Shown here: positions 45,023 to 58,495 of the stretch, piece by piece
Position numbering within the stretch: position 1 is the first letter of the stretch
Layout of the letters: the number at the start of each line of letters is the position of its first letter
NCBI GenBank assembly: GCA_009741485.1
Contig: CM019220.1
Location: forward strand, 1,165,781-1,229,780
Direction: 5' to 3'
Source of the DNA: Malurus cyaneus samueli
Taxonomy: Eukaryota; Chordata; Aves; Passeriformes; Maluridae
DNA: 64,000 nt
The notes under the pieces: model-generated
Seen by the model: the letters and a program-made list of their open reading frames with translations, nothing else
Database searches by the model: none
Told to the model about the DNA's origin: nothing
Position numbers and translations under genes: made by a program

Positions 45023-45837
45023 CAGCATCAGATAAAACCCAGCCACTACAAACTACAGGATTGATAAGAATCAGTGAAAATTATCCCAGAAAAACAACAT
45101 GTTTTAAACATTTTCCAGGTCTGTATTGGTGGATTTTCTTTCTAAATGTATAAAATCATGATTAATTAAAACCAGCTGTAATGAAAACCCAAAGAAACAA
45201 CTCCTTGCTCATTGAAAGATAGTTTTCATTTTAAAAATATCTCAAACTACATCATATAGATTATCCCAGACAATTCTCAGTGGAGGAGGGTGGGTGACAT
45301 TTCTCCCTTGATATTTGGGGTCCCTGCAGCTCTGCGCCCGCCTGGCACGCTCCGATTCCCATTTTCCTGGGAGCACAGAGGATGAAAGCTCCTCTGTGAG
45401 CAGTGAGCTCTGACTCCAAACATCCCTTCCAGACTGCTCTGGGATGGCTGCATTTCCACGTGGCTCTCCCTGGAAGTTCCAGGCTCGCCCACAGCAATAA
45501 CTCGATAATTGTTCTGGGAAGAGACTCGGCCCTGCTATCTTATGCACAAGTAAACAGGCATCTATAAGATTAAGAATTATGTGCCAGGGCTTTGACACAA
45601 CCATCAGTTATGCCAGATGCAAATAATTTATTCATTGTCAGTTCAAACGCACAGCCTTGTTTGGATGGCTGAAATTTATACTGGCACCAAAAAATGCGGC
45701 GCGGTGTCGAAAGCGCAGAGATGCGGCTCAGATGACCCAAAAAGAGGGAGAAAAATGTTATTTATATTTTCTGAGCGTAACTCATCACTGTTATATGGTA
45801 ACAGGTGACGTAATAACTTGTCCTTGTTGTGTGATAT

Positions 45838-46020
45838 GTGGGGGGATCCTGGCACACTTGCCCAGAGAAGCTGTGACTGCCCCTGATCCCTGGGAATGTT
45901 CCAGACCAGGCTGGACTGGGTTTGAGCACCCTGGGACAGTGGAAGGTGCTGATGGGGGGTGGAATAGATGAGTTTTGATCCCTTCCAACCCAAACCATTT
46001 TGAGATTCTGTGATTCCATG
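45838..46020 (+). mobile_element. CR1: CR1 LINE 3' fragment
   Basis: Counterpart of 23640-23825. Some bases present in copy A and in CR1 are lost here (GTTTGAGCACC against GTTTGGAGCACC). Confidence 0.9.
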
Positions 46021-46169
46021 TGTCCTCCTTGGTGTGGAATCATGGAATTGTTAAGTTGGAAAGGATCTCCCTCCTGAGCAGTCTCCTGAACAGTTTGGGT
46101 TTTCCAAGGCAAAGCAAACCGTGTAGAGAAGGAAATTAAATGAAATGAAATAATGAAAGAAATTAAATG

Positions 46170-46800
46170 AGTGAATGGAGCTGCAGTTGTGCCAGGACGG
46201 ACTGGGCTGGTGCTCAGCCTGCTCAGGGAGCTCAGACGAGGCTCAGGGATCACCTCACCTTTGAAAACAGGGATGTGGAGATGTTCAGCAAGATTTATCC
46301 ACTGCTGGGGCACCTCCAGCACTGGGGTCAGTTCTGGGCCCCTCCCAACAAGAGAGATCTGGAGGGGCTGGGGGTGTCCAGGGAAGGGAACAGAGATGGG
46401 GAAGGGTCTGAAGCCCCAGGGAGGGGTGAGGAGCTGGGAAAGGGGCTCACCTGGAGAAAGGAAGGTCAGGGGGGACCTTCTGGCTCTGCACAACTCCCTG
46501 ACAGGAGGGGACAGCCAGGGGAATTTGGATCTGCTCCAGGGAACAGGGACAGGAGGAGAGGGAACCATTTCAGGCTGGGCCAGAGGAGGGCCAGGGGGGT
46601 CATCAGCAGGAATTTCTGCATGGAAAGAGTGGTCAGGCCTTGGAATTGCCCATGGAGTGGTGGAATCCTCACCTGGAGGTGTCCAAGGAAGGTCTGGACA
46701 TGAACTCAGTCCTCTGGGCTGGGGACAAGGTGGGGAATGGTCACAGGTTGGACTCGATGGTCTGGAGGTCTTTTCCAACCTCAAAATTCATGATTCTTAC
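46170..46800 (+). mobile_element. CR1: CR1 LINE, longer copy with ORF2 3' remnant
   Basis: Counterpart of 23986-24625, with its own pattern of 1-2-bp losses. Stops and frame breaks rule out activity. Confidence 0.92.
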
Positions 46801-46900
46801 AAACTACTTTATATACCATAAATTTAAACGCATCTCCAAGGTTATTTGTCACCTTAAACTTTGGTAAGACTATCAAATAATTTTTTCCCGTGCCATCAGC

Positions 46901-48060
46901 TGAGAATTGGGCTCATTTCATAGGAGTTCAGCTCACGTGGATTTACTGGACAGCAGAAAAAGTGGAATTTGAGCCGCACATCCTGAGCCGAGTTCATAAC
47001 GGCCCCCATTTCCAATAACCAAACCAGCAGTGACAGTGATATATGGCTTTTTTTATGAGACCTGATAACTGATGGATATGTGATCTTATAAATGCTTAGA
47101 CAAACTAATGCACATAATTATATTTTCCATTTGAAGTCTATTGCTCGGCATTCTAATACAATATCATTAGTCGGAATGGCCACAATGATACAGCTTGGGC
47201 AGTTTGTCACAGTAATTACGGGGTGATTATTTTTGACTGGAATAAAGATTTCAGTTTTAGTATGGTAGAAAGCATAATCACAAATTAGAAACAGTCCCAG
47301 AATAAAGAAATATCAGGGAGACGGACTTTAAATATGGATTATAGCGCAATTCTAAAACAATTCCTTTAAAGAAGTGCGCTCATTTGGCTGAAAGTGTGGC
47401 TACTTTTAGGTTCATAGCAAGTTCCTTCCCAAAAGGATGACAATTATCTAATTAACAGTTCCTGTGTGTAAGGTTTTTATAAAAAGGGAAAAATCTGGGC
47501 ATCATAAGGAAGGCTTCACTTATAATTTACATAACTGCTAAAACGGGCTTTGTTTTTTCAATCGACAAAAAAATACATCATTTGTCTCCACCGTGTTCAG
47601 GAGGGTTGATTAAAGTAGACACTGTCCTCACATCTGTATTGAAAACTGTATTAATCAATTGATTAATCACGAGGCATTAATCAAAATCTTCCTTAAGTGT
47701 TTTACTTTTGGAGCGGCTCTTAGTATTTTCTATCAGATTCCTTTTAAGGTGTCCATTATAAAGATTAAATTTGGGTGGTAAATATTGAGGGGTTGAGGCA
47801 CACGTGGCTTTCCCCCTTGAAGGTCACAGCCATTGCTCATTAGTGTTACTTTTAATGGGATAAGAAGCAAAAGTTTTTAATATGTGACTGCATCAATTAA
47901 TCAAACCCACATTTGATTTCCTTCCCAGCAAGCAGAAATTTCTAGTGGAGTAAAACTTTGAATGCTCCAGGCTGTGCTTAAAAATATTCCATGAATTTAA
48001 GGAATTCAAGCTGTACATGAAGATACAATGAACTGATTAACTAAAATTGCTGTTTTTAAA
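46901..48060. promoter_or_regulatory. Candidate conserved non-coding block, copy B
   Basis: Indel-free match to 24720-25870 with four substitutions grouped between 47297 and 47377. Contains the palindrome at 47650-47667. Confidence 0.4.
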
Positions 48061-49535
48061 AATATTCTACTTATAAATATTCATTTAAAGGTATCCTGGG
48101 CAGTTTTCACCTGCTTATATTTAAATCATCTCATTTTTCCCATACAGTGAATGAATGTCAAACTTCTGACCACTGTCATAAAGCTTTTTAAAATAAAAGA
48201 AGTTATTTTTGAGTACTTAGTGAGTTTGAGTGAGCACAGAGGACCTTTGCAAGGAAGCTGATCATCTGAGAATTCCACTCTGTTTGTTTTTGCTCATTCC
48301 TGTTTGTTTTTTTGTCTGAAACATTAAATATCGGTGCTCCAGTAAATGTACTTTTAGCATCAATTGCAGCACAAAAGAAAACCACTGATTACACATCTCT
48401 TCACGTCCAGGAAATGTGTTTTCATCTCCCAATCCCTCTGAAAGTGTTTTTTTTTAATATTTACTGGATCCTCCTTTGTGGCTGCTCTCATGACAGACTG
48501 CAAACACTATTTTCCTTATTTTCCTTACTGCTCTTCTTTCCAACAGGGGGAAAGAAAATTCATAGGGGAAACACCAAACCCAATCATGTGCTGTTTGTAT
48601 TTATTCGGATTTTAAGTACGCCAAAAAAAAAAAAAAAAAAAAATACATCTGGCATTCCTATCACCTCTGGCAGAAGTTTAAAGAAACAAGAAATCAAAGC
48701 AGAGCAAATTAAATCCTGCAGCCACTTCCCTTTGCCTGAAGAAGCTGCCTGAAAAAAAAATTCCAGGGCTTTTCTAGGGAGTCCCGGACCCAGAGATTGC
48801 CAGCTACTGATTTTACAATGCTCTAAGCACACATTTGTAGGGGAGGGGTTCAAACTGAACAAAACAGACAGAGCTCTATAAAATTTATTAAATCAAGGAG
48901 TGTTTAATGATTTCAACAACAAAAACCTCCAAAGCTGGGAAGCCTCAGGACCCCCTTGTGCTGCTGACTCTAAAGCCTTGAATTTGGCAGGGAAAGGATC
49001 CCAGAGAGCCTCAGGAAGCTGATCCCAAACAGGGATGGGAGGAGTGGGACTGGGAAGGTCTAACTGGAGCTTTTAAAACAGCATTTCCAATCAGATGATT
49101 ATGTCAGAATTCCTAAAAGCATCTTTGATGTGCGCTGGCTACAGTAGAGTTATTCTGCCTTTAAATCCATGAAAATCCATGGAAAATTTTAAAAATGATA
49201 CCTGGCCACTTATCCTGCAACAACATGAAAGAGAAATATGTGCTGCAATTCTTGAAATAATCAATAATTTGGAAATTATTTCAAACCTGTTTTGCTCTCC
49301 CACAGCTGAGCCCTGGTTTGGTTTTGCTCTGGATGGTGGAGGTTGGTGCCTTCAGCAGGAACGGGAAGGAATCTGCACAATTCCCAGTAGTGCTTCCTCC
49401 CACAAATATATCCCAATATTAAAGATGGGGTGGGTTAATTTGGGGCTGATCATTTTCACACCGAGCAGCACCTGCTGTGACACCGACCTGGTGGATTTAT
49501 CAGGGGTTTATCAACACTGATGGCTTTTTGTTGTT

Positions 49536-49722
49536 GGTTTTGTTTAGGTTTTTTTTTTCTTTCATTTTATTGGTTTATTTACTTGGGTGGGTTTTTTTGT
49601 TTGTTTTTTGGTTTCTTTTTTTGATTTTTATTGTGTTTTTTTTTTCTTAGTTTTAATTTTTTTTTCTTTTTGTTTGGGGTGGTTTTTTTTGTTTATTTTT
49701 TGTTTTTTTTTATGGTCACATT
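49536..49722. repeat. T/G-rich low-complexity tract
   Basis: Runs of T broken by G over about 190 bp; the Phe-rich frame here is compositional. Confidence 0.9.
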
Positions 49723-49831
49723 GTTGGAGAAAGAAGACATTGCAATGCCTGAATTATACAATATATAGCATATTAAAGTATACTATTTTTAAAATATTTA
49801 AAATAAATATATAATCATTATATAGATTATT

Positions 49832-49955
49832 GAATCACAGAATCCTAAATGGCTTCAGTTACAATTCACCTTAAAGCCCATCCTGTCCCACGCCTGCCAA
49901 AAAGGAATCTTCCCTATCCGACTGCTCCAATCCCTGTCCAAACCTGGCCTGGATG
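49832..49955 (-). mobile_element. CR1: CR1 LINE 3' fragment inside the B-only segment
   Basis: 'AATCACAGAATCCTAAATGG...' then 'ccaatccctgtccaaacctggcctgg', reverse-complement CR1, fairly diverged. Its age shows that the B-only segment is old DNA. Confidence 0.75.
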
Positions 49956-50237
49956 CAGGAAAAATAAATATAATATTTAATCCTCAATATTATTATTATA
50001 AATAATAATAATTATGATATTGCTACATTAAGAATTATGTTACATTCACACAAATAAAAACATAATGTGGAAAGCATAATATAATTAAAATAGTTATCAT
50101 TTGTCAGTAGCACCTACAGGCCGGTTTGTGGGAGATCTTTCTCTGGAGGTTGAAAATGTATTTCTGCTTGTTTTTACAAAAATAAAATTGTCTCAAATTT
50201 TGTCCTGAATAGAATTTTCATATTTCCAGGATGATAC

Positions 50238-50368
50238 GTTTTTCCTTTCCTTCTCCCTCTTCTCCCCTTTCTCCTTTCCTTTCTCCTTTCTCTTCCTCTT
50301 TCCCTTTCCCTTTCCCCTTTCTACTTTTCCCTTTTCCCCTTTTCCCCTTTCCCCTTTCCCTTTTCCCA
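50238..50368. repeat. (CCCTTT)n pyrimidine tract
   Basis: About 130 bp of C/T-rich units, only in copy B. Confidence 0.92.
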
Positions 50369-50947
50369 CTGCAACTTAATACAACTTAAAAATTTCAAGA
50401 TGACCGCATCACTCTTAAAATGTTTTTTTTCTCTCTATATCATTGCCAACAAAGCAATACATTTTTCCTCATTTTATTTGATAAATGTTTTTTTTTTTTT
50501 TCCCCTGTGTATGAGACAGCATTCTTATAAACTGAATATTTTCACATTGCCAGGGGATTTCTATTCAGGATGACCCCAGTGCCTTCAGAATGGGAACAGA
50601 GTCATTTGAGCCAGTAATATTTGGAATATTTGGAGTTTGAGCCACCTCAGCCTGAGACTGAGAGGTCACTGAAGTTTGGATCAGCGTGGGAAGTGTGGGT
50701 GCCCTGCCCTTCACATCCTCAACAAGAGCTTAGTTTGGGATTTTTTAAAAATACATTTGTTTAGTTCAGTTTTCACAGAGCAGCCCGAGGCTGGTGTTGG
50801 TAGAGAGCTGAGTGTCCTTTCAGAAAGTCACAGAAGCTCTCACAGGGGCTGCTCTTCCCAAAATAACAGAGAAATTCAGCTGGAACAGCCTGGAAAATGA
50901 ACAGGGGAGTGGGGCAGGGGTGAGGATTGGGGTAGGTTTTAATTATC

Positions 50948-51180
50948 ATGGAATTCCAGGATGGGTTGGATGGGAAGGGAATTTAAATTTCACTCTGTTC
51001 CACCCCCTGCCATGGGCAGGGACACCTCCCACTGTCCCAGGGTGCTCCAAACCCCAATTCCAGCCTGGCCTGGACATTCAGGATCCAGGGCAGCCACAGC
51101 TCTTGGGCACCCTGTGCCAGGGCTCCCCACCCTCATTAGAAAAAAAAATCTTCCAATACCCATCCACTCTGCCCTCCGAA
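50948..51180 (-). mobile_element. CR1: CR1 LINE 3' fragment
   Basis: Counterpart of 26487-26725 with many small indels ('agctcttgggcaccctgtgccagggctcccc'). Confidence 0.92.
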
Positions 51181-51460
51181 TTTGTTTTTGAATTTTTTTT
51201 TTTTTTCCCCCAAAGATGACCATTAAATGGGAATTTTACACATCTTTGCTGGTGGGTTGTGACATCTCTTCCAAGTTAAGCCTGGACTACTTTACAGCTG
51301 TATTTGAAGAATGGCCACTGCATTAAAACGCTAAATAAAGGCAGCTACAGCTTCTGTCCTGCACAGAAAATCCTTGGTCTGGAAGGGTTTTTTTTATATG
51401 GAAGTGTATCCAGAAACAGGGCATAGAACAGCCACCCTATAACAATAAAAAATCCCCCCA

Positions 51461-51740
51461 GGAGAGCTGGAGAGGGACTGGGGCCAAGGGATGGAGGGAC
51501 AGGACCCAGGGAATGGGGTCACACTGCCAGAGGGCAAGGATGGGTGGGATATTGGGAATTGGGAATTGTTTCTGGGAGGGGCTGGGATGGAATTCCACCC
51601 CTGGATCCCTGGCAGTGCCCAAGGCCAGGCTGGAGCACCCTGGGACAGTTGAAGTTGTCCCTGCCCATGGCAGGGGTGGCACTGAATGAGCTTTAAGATC
51701 CTTTCCAACCCAAACCATTCTGGAATTCTCTGGATTTTCA
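51461..51740 (+). mobile_element. CR1: CR1 LINE 3' fragment, 5' end removed by deletion
   Basis: Counterpart of 28500-28770. It starts abruptly at the B deletion junction. Its GGCAGGGGTGGCACTG agrees with CR1 better than copy A does. Confidence 0.92.
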
Positions 51741-53299
51741 CAGCTCCCAGACCAGCCCCATGCTGGATCCCACCTGGAATGTACCCACCCATATCCCCAG
51801 CTTTGGCTGAGGTTCAGAAGATCCCAGAATAATCCCCAAACTGCTCCACTATTCTGTCCACCTGAGGAAATGGTGACATTTTCATGTAGTATAAACTGTG
51901 TGCAGTAAATATCCCAATCCACATCCAAGGGCTGATACTTCCCATATTTTAAAAAAAAGGCGCACCCAATAAACAGCAATGCCTGATTTTACTATGAAAT
52001 ATCACTGATAAAAATTCCTGAAACGTGGAGGCTTTCTGACCCCCCAGCTGTGAGTGTTTATGTCATTTTCCCCCAATTTCATCCTTTCTCCAGGCCCTGG
52101 GAATTCACCAAAACACCTTCACCTGGGAGCTGGATTGTTTTCACCTGCAGACCATCAGTGCCACTGCTTTTAAGGGAGTCTCTTTTCCCAATGTTTTTTG
52201 CTTGGATTAAGGAGTGAGATTCATCTTCTGTCAGAGCTGGATCCCAGGCTGTGTCCTCCTGGATGTTCTCACAGAGGTAGGAGCAATCAGAAACATAAAT
52301 GAGAATAATATTGTTTTTTCTTATTGTTTTTTATACTTCCTTGCCTTTTTGTATCTGGAATTTTAACAATGTTCTACAGCTGCAGTGCTGAGCCATTGTG
52401 GGTATCTGCCGTTGCTTTTACACTTACAAAATCGGGATATTTTTTAATGTTTTTTTTTTTTACTTCAATTAACTTTACCAAGTTCTTTATTTCTGTGTGC
52501 TGTTGTCCTGCCACTGCCCAAAACCCTTTCCTGCTGTAGTTATTTGAAGTTCTTAAATGAAAATGCTCTGCTTTGCAAAGCATTTTCCCAGTGCAAGTTG
52601 TTGTGAATTTCTGTTGAAAACAAACACCGTATTTTGTGCTTTTTTTGGCAATAAACATGCTGTTTGGTAGCTTAAATCAATATAAGGAATGATATTTTCA
52701 ATCTAGAGCAATTCTGTATTTTACTTTTTGTGTCATACAATGTGTGGGCAATGGGAAAAAAATATTTGGATTTCTGGTAGACTGGATGTGTTTTGTCCAC
52801 CCTTCCATCCAGTGACTTTATCCATCTTTGGTTCCAAGGAGGAACCTCTGGGGTGGGAATTGTGGATGATATTTAGCAGTTTGATATGACTGAGTAATAA
52901 CTGAGGCTCAGAACCAACACAAATTCTTTATATTCTTAATAAAATGGTTTGTGTTAGGAAATATCCAGCTTTTTCTGGCTTTTCTAACCAGTGCCAGAAT
53001 GTTGGAAATTTGCAGTGGAATAAAAACCCTCTCAGGAAGGGCAGTGCTCAAGGCATCTCTACTGTTTCCAAAAGAGTTTAGTTTTTAATTCCATGGATTC
53101 AACTTTATTCTGCACCAAAAATCTGCACTCTGAAGGTCGGAGATTGTGGGAAACAGGGTTTTTGCAAGTGTCTGGGAAAACTTTATGGGTCTGTGTCCAC
53201 ATCATGCGTTTCTTTCCAAATTTCATTTGGAAATGAGGGAACTTTTTAGCATCCTTTTCTTTGCTTAATTTTTCTCAAAGAGTGTCTCTGATAGACCTT

Positions 53300-53445
53300 A
53301 AACCCCATCCCTGAAGTGTCCAAGGCCAGGCTGGATGGGGTTTGGAGCAGCCTGGGATAGTGGAACGTTCTCTGCTCATGGCAGGAGGTGGAATGAGGAT
53401 TTTAAGGTCAAATCAGTCTAAACCATGCTGGGATTCTGTGCTATG
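53300..53445 (+). mobile_element. CR1: CR1 LINE 3' fragment
   Basis: Counterpart of 30405-30545, here with the intact GGCTGGATGGGGTTTGGAGC of CR1. Confidence 0.9.
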
Positions 53446-54489
53446 CAAGGATATGCAGTGCTGGAAAAAAAAATCATGTTTTTTTCCTGATTTTATTACT
53501 GAAGAGCACAGGGAAGGGTTGTGAAAACTCAGAGTTCTCTTTTTTGGGGTTTGTCATCCTCATATTTTGCAAGACAGTTTCCTGATATTTGGTATTTGCT
53601 GTTCTGTGCTTTGGAGAAATGATGCTCAGTTCAGTCTTTCCATGTGATCTTTCTGAACATGTTCATGTAGAAAAAATACCCTTTTAACGTGAATTTCCAA
53701 GGTGTGCTGCTCTTGGGGAATTTATTTGGCATCAGCTTTGCTTTCTAGGGCTAATCAACAAATCCCCCAGACTTTAGGGAGCAATTTTGGAATACCTGTG
53801 CATTTTCCCTGAGATGCCATCCATGTAGTTATGGTAAAAAAAAAAATAAAAAAAAAATCTAGACACAAAAACTGCATTCCCTTTGTTTCTATCACCCTGT
53901 GGTCAAAAAAATAAATTTATGATGGCCAAGGCACAGCTCTGGGCATGAGCTTGGCTATTGAGGACTGCAGCTGTAAAAACTTAACTTTTAAAAGGTGTTA
54001 GAAAGCACTTGTGACACTCAAAGTGTTGGTTTGAGCAGTTTGTGGGAGTTTTATGGAACTTATTCCAGGATAACAAAGTTCTTTAAACTCACACAAACCT
54101 CTCGTTTCACTTAATTCCTTTTAGCCATTATTGAAAATAGAGGGGCTTACTGCACATTTTCTTGCCTCTAATATCTCCCTACCTTGCTAAGCTGAAATTT
54201 ATCCCACAAAGAAAATATTCTACGAAAAAAAAATTGAACAAAAAAACCCCAAATAACCAAAAGTGACCCCTATTTTTATACAGTTCTCAAGAATTTCTAA
54301 TTCTCTCCTGAAGATGGAATATTTCCTATTGATTAACAAGCTGGGGATGTTTCCTGGGCATCCTTTAATTCCTGTTGCTTTCTGGTTTACCAATAAATAG
54401 ATGTTAAAAAATTCTCCAGGTAGTCATGGAGAGCTTGAAAGGAATCAGATCCATTTATCCATATATTTTTCCATGAGTTTTTTAGCTAA

Positions 54490-54552
54490 TATTGGACTCT
54501 GTGATCCTGAGGGGTTCCCTTCCAACCCTGTATTTTCTGTGATTTTGCGATT
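54490..54552 (+). mobile_element. CR1: Short CR1 tail
   Basis: 'ttggactctgtgatcctgaggggttcccttccaaccc' is closer to CR1 than the copy A version. Confidence 0.7.
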
Positions 54553-54689
54553 TATTTCCCATCTTTTTTCCTTAACCCAAAGAGTGCAGCTTTGTCTGGT
54601 GAGGAAATAAGTTTGGGAAAACATTGTTGGCCTCTCCTGCAAGACTTCCTATGGTTGGTGTCATATCTTACCCCACATTTGTTGTTTTG

Positions 54690-54945
54690 GTTTTGTGAGT
54701 TTTTTACATTTTGATGTGTTTTTGGTGAGGTTTCTTTGCCTTTTTTTTTATTTTGTCTGGGGTTTTATTTGTTGTTTGTTTTGTGGGATTTTGATTTTTG
54801 GTTTTTTTTGGGGTTTTTTTGTTTCCTTTGGTTTTTTTAGTTTTTTTGTTGTTGTTGTTATTGGGGCTTTTTTTTGTGGTTTGTCTTTATTTTGTCTGGT
54901 TTGGGACATTTTAAAATTTGTTTGTTTGTTTTGTCATTCCTTGTT
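54690..54945. repeat. T/G-rich tract, copy B
   Basis: Counterpart of 31845-32065 with many length changes in T runs. Confidence 0.92.
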
Positions 54946-56371
54946 TGTGTTTCTGCAAATGAAAGAACAATTGCCATCCATGAATTAGAGCTGAACTAAT
55001 TTTAGGGAAAACTCCAGTCCTGTGGCTCTGGTTTATTCCTGTCTTCTACCCAAGGGGGTTACACCTCTCTCTGCTTGTCTGGTTTTTAGCACTCTGCAAA
55101 ATGTGAATTTTCATTTGGGGTTGGCAATACCCTCTTCTCTTTCAAATGAAGATCCATATACCAACTCTCTGCAGAAATGAGGAATATTAACATGTCCTGC
55201 TGAATTTTGTGTGAGGAATTAAACCCAGCAGGTCTGGAATCCATTTAATGCTCTTTTAGCCCTGTTGGCACCTGAGGCTCAATCTGCATCTTTGGTATTT
55301 TCATGTTCTCTTGGGTTTTTTGGATTTTGAGGTGAGAGTTGGGGTTTCTGCAGCTCAAACCAATTGCTCCAACCCCTTCAGAGCCAAGGGTGGGCGTTGA
55401 ATGAGCAGGAAATGTGACTGTGCCCAGGAATGAGGGGAAATGATAAATTTACAGGTCTCAAGGAGGAAATTGCTGCTGTTTGTTTGAGTGATCCCTTTTA
55501 GAGGAGTTAATAAAGGCAAAAATACCTAATTCTCTGAATTCAGCTTAGCAAAATCCTGTTTGGTCTGTGGAGACCAAACTCCCCATTTCAGGTTGTGTCA
55601 ATAACGACCCCAGAGCAGCCAGACTGCTGCTCACCCTGGGTGGTGCCTCCAGCTATTCTTATTTTTATTTCAGTGTATCCAAAGTCCTCAGGCACCACAG
55701 AATGCTTGGTTGGAGGAACCTAAAAACTTTGGAAACAAAGTTTGGAGTTTGTTTTCAAACAGAGACATGTTTGGAACCCCAGCCATGGCTGTGGGATGGT
55801 GGAAATCTGCGAATTCCCTCCCTTGTGGTCTCCCAGCAGGAGAAACGCAAGTCATTTGGAGAGCTGATTTTTTTTTTTTTTTTTGAAAAAGCTAAAATAA
55901 CAATCTCCCCACGTAATCAACAACACCTCCAACCAGTCAGTTTAAGGTAATTTATCTTCCGGGTTCGGGGAGTGCTGCATTATTAAAGATGTGCATGTTC
56001 TTATCAGCCCCCATTGTCTGGCAGCTAATTACCACCGAGATTAACTCGATTTCACATTAGGATCTGTACATCAAATAAATCTGAAATTTGAACACGAGGT
56101 AGCTGTTGGATATATCTCAATTTAAAATCAGAGAGTGCAACTGTTTTCCTCTCAGTGGCTGAAGGAAACTTTGCATGTCAAGAGCCATGGAAGCAGAGTG
56201 GGTTTTCAGCAGAAACCAGAGTGAGGATTTTTGTCTTTGGAAAAATTAAAAAAAAAGAAAAAATGGGGGAAAGAAAAAAAAGCTTTCCTACTCTTTCCAG
56301 TTGATGCTCCATGTTGTGACACGTCATGTAAAACTGCATCTGTTACGCTGAAATCAGAACAGAAGAGAGAC

Positions 56372-56650
56372 GCTTTGACGGGAGGAATCACAACACGACT
56401 GAACAGCAGGAACGCGCAAAGCGCGGCGCGGTTCCGCTGTCAGGAGCCCCAGCCCTGGGAGAAACGAGGGATTTCACGGAGCTCCCAGCTCCACTGAATC
56501 CATCTTTACTCCCTGATGACTTTTCCCCTCGCTCCAGGCCCAACCCAGCCCTTTCCATAGGGAAAAATCTCGCGGTGACTCAAAAACGCCAAAATTTTTC
56601 CCGAGCGGAGACCTCGGGATCAGGCCCGGGAGGTTTTCCCGCCTGTGAAG
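56372..56650. promoter_or_regulatory. CpG-rich islet, copy B
   Basis: Counterpart of 33478-33745, preserved apart from a few indels such as GGGAGGTTTTCCC against GGGAGTTTCCC. Confidence 0.35.
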
Positions 56651-58394
56651 TAGAAAATAGACTCAGATTAAGCGAGCAGACTTGTTATTTGACAGTTTAT
56701 AAAATATTTTAGTATCTTTTTGGCAGTAGCAGTTTGAATGTTGGCAAATGTACACATCGCTTGCAGTTACAAAACCTTGTAATGAGTGTTTTCCCCCCGT
56801 AATAGCAGCGAGCTGAAATTTGGATAAACCACTTAGACTTGTGAACTCTGACATGCCTGGTAACTGTGTCTTTGCAAAAGAATTTTGTCAAGTATCGGAG
56901 CTCCTGCTAATAGCACATCCATCTTTCTGCACGCCATAAATCTTAAGAAAATTTCTATTACTCTGCAATTTGTCTGGCTTATGCTATTTATTAGCCATTT
57001 TATTCTGCTGCTTTAAGAAGTAATGTGATGTTCATTTTATTGCTGGTTCAATAAATTGTTAATTATAATGCAGTGATTGCTGCTGACGTGATTTAAAAGC
57101 CACATTAGCACTATAGCATTAAGTTTTAACTATTTTACCCTTCAATTCCCTGTTTATACAACAGTAAAAGGGAAATAGCCTTAGACTAATTTAAAAAATG
57201 AAGGTACTTGTATCTATTGATCACGTGACGTGCTAGAAACTTTTGTTGTTTTTTTGGTTGTTTTTTTTTCTAAAGGTTACATTCAGGTCTCAAAAAGAAA
57301 ATGCTCCAGCTGAGCACTGTCTCCCTGTTCAGCAAAAAGTGTTCTTAAAGCAAGATTAACCCCAAAGTTAAATTAACAGAATTACTTAGTTAAATTAGGA
57401 CAATTGGCCTAATAGATTAGAGGAACAAAATACCCAGATAAATCATAATCATTTTACAGTTATGTGTAGCTTTTGGTGCCCATTTTGTTTAACAATGGAG
57501 CAGAAAGGAGGCTGAGATTGGAAATTGTACCGATTTTCTCCAAGAATATTGTAAATGGGATTGGGGCAAAGCTCCATTTTGCTGATTTGAAGTAAAATCT
57601 AATTGCTGTGAGTCTAATGAGCCATCCTTGACTGAGCAAGGAGTGAGAACTGACTCTGGTCCAGAAGCCACACAAAATATTGGGCAGGATGGACAAAACT
57701 ATGGAATTCTGAACCTGGAGTGGCTGAGGACACCTGCTGCCTCTTGGAAACATGTGTTTCCAAGATTTTGGGTGCAAATATTTCCTTTTCTTGGTTATAA
57801 CTTGTGATTTTTTATTTTTTTTTTTAATAATTGAGAAAAATATATTCATAGAAAAATAAGGGATAAAGCAGAACAGCTATGGAAAGTGGTATACAAAGCT
57901 GTAATATTTGTATATCCACATATATTTTTTTAATAACCATAAAAATACATATGAATGGATCGAAATCTTCCCGTAAACCACACACCACCACCCCGGGAAG
58001 CGCTGAGGAATTGGTGAGGAAGGGAATAGTGTCACAAATCCAAGACCAAATCAGACTCTGAACTTTGTTAGGAGCAAGAATTTGCTCGCTTTGGTTTTCC
58101 AGAGTGATGAGAGGCTCTGGCCTGGGGCAGCAGGGTTTGGATTTGGGATGCTCAGGGATTTTGTGCTCATTCCAAGGTGAACCAGGTCCTCAGCATCCAG
58201 GAATTTTATTTTCTGAGACGTTCTGTGTTAAAGCCTTGTTTGAAACCTGCACTTTGGCAAAGGCTGTCTGGAAATGGTTTGAAAAATTCAGATCAATTCT
58301 CTCTCTACCAGAGTCAATCAGGAGATTTTGGGGCTGCTTATGATGCTTTCAGTGAAACTCCTGGAATTCATCTCAAACCCAATTAATTAAATTA

Positions 58395-58495
58395 CATGAG
58401 GGAATGGATAAGTGTGGGACAGCCCTGCTCTGGAGGAAGGTTGGAACTAAATGGGCGTTAAGGTCCCTTCCAACCCAAATTATTCTCTGTTTTCC
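58395..58495 (+). mobile_element. CR1: CR1 LINE 3' fragment
   Basis: Counterpart of 35440-35570, ending 'aaggtcccttccaacccaaattattctctg'. Confidence 0.75.

Larger units (their letters stand above)
48508..50788. other. Segment present only in copy B (2281 bp)
   Basis: Absent from copy A at 26328|26329. Contains a poly-A run near 48624, a T/G-rich tract, an old CR1 piece, a pyrimidine tract and otherwise plain DNA. It lacks terminal repeats and target-site duplication, so a deletion in A is more likely than an insertion in B. Confidence 0.88.

Noticed and set aside
45762..46784. 340-codon minus-strand open frame
   Set aside because: It is the antisense of two CR1 fragments in copy B. In copy A the same region has no such frame because of 1-bp indels.
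48508..50788. B-only segment considered as a new mobile element insertion
   Set aside because: No terminal repeats, no target-site duplication and no transposase or reverse transcriptase; its content is mixed old DNA.
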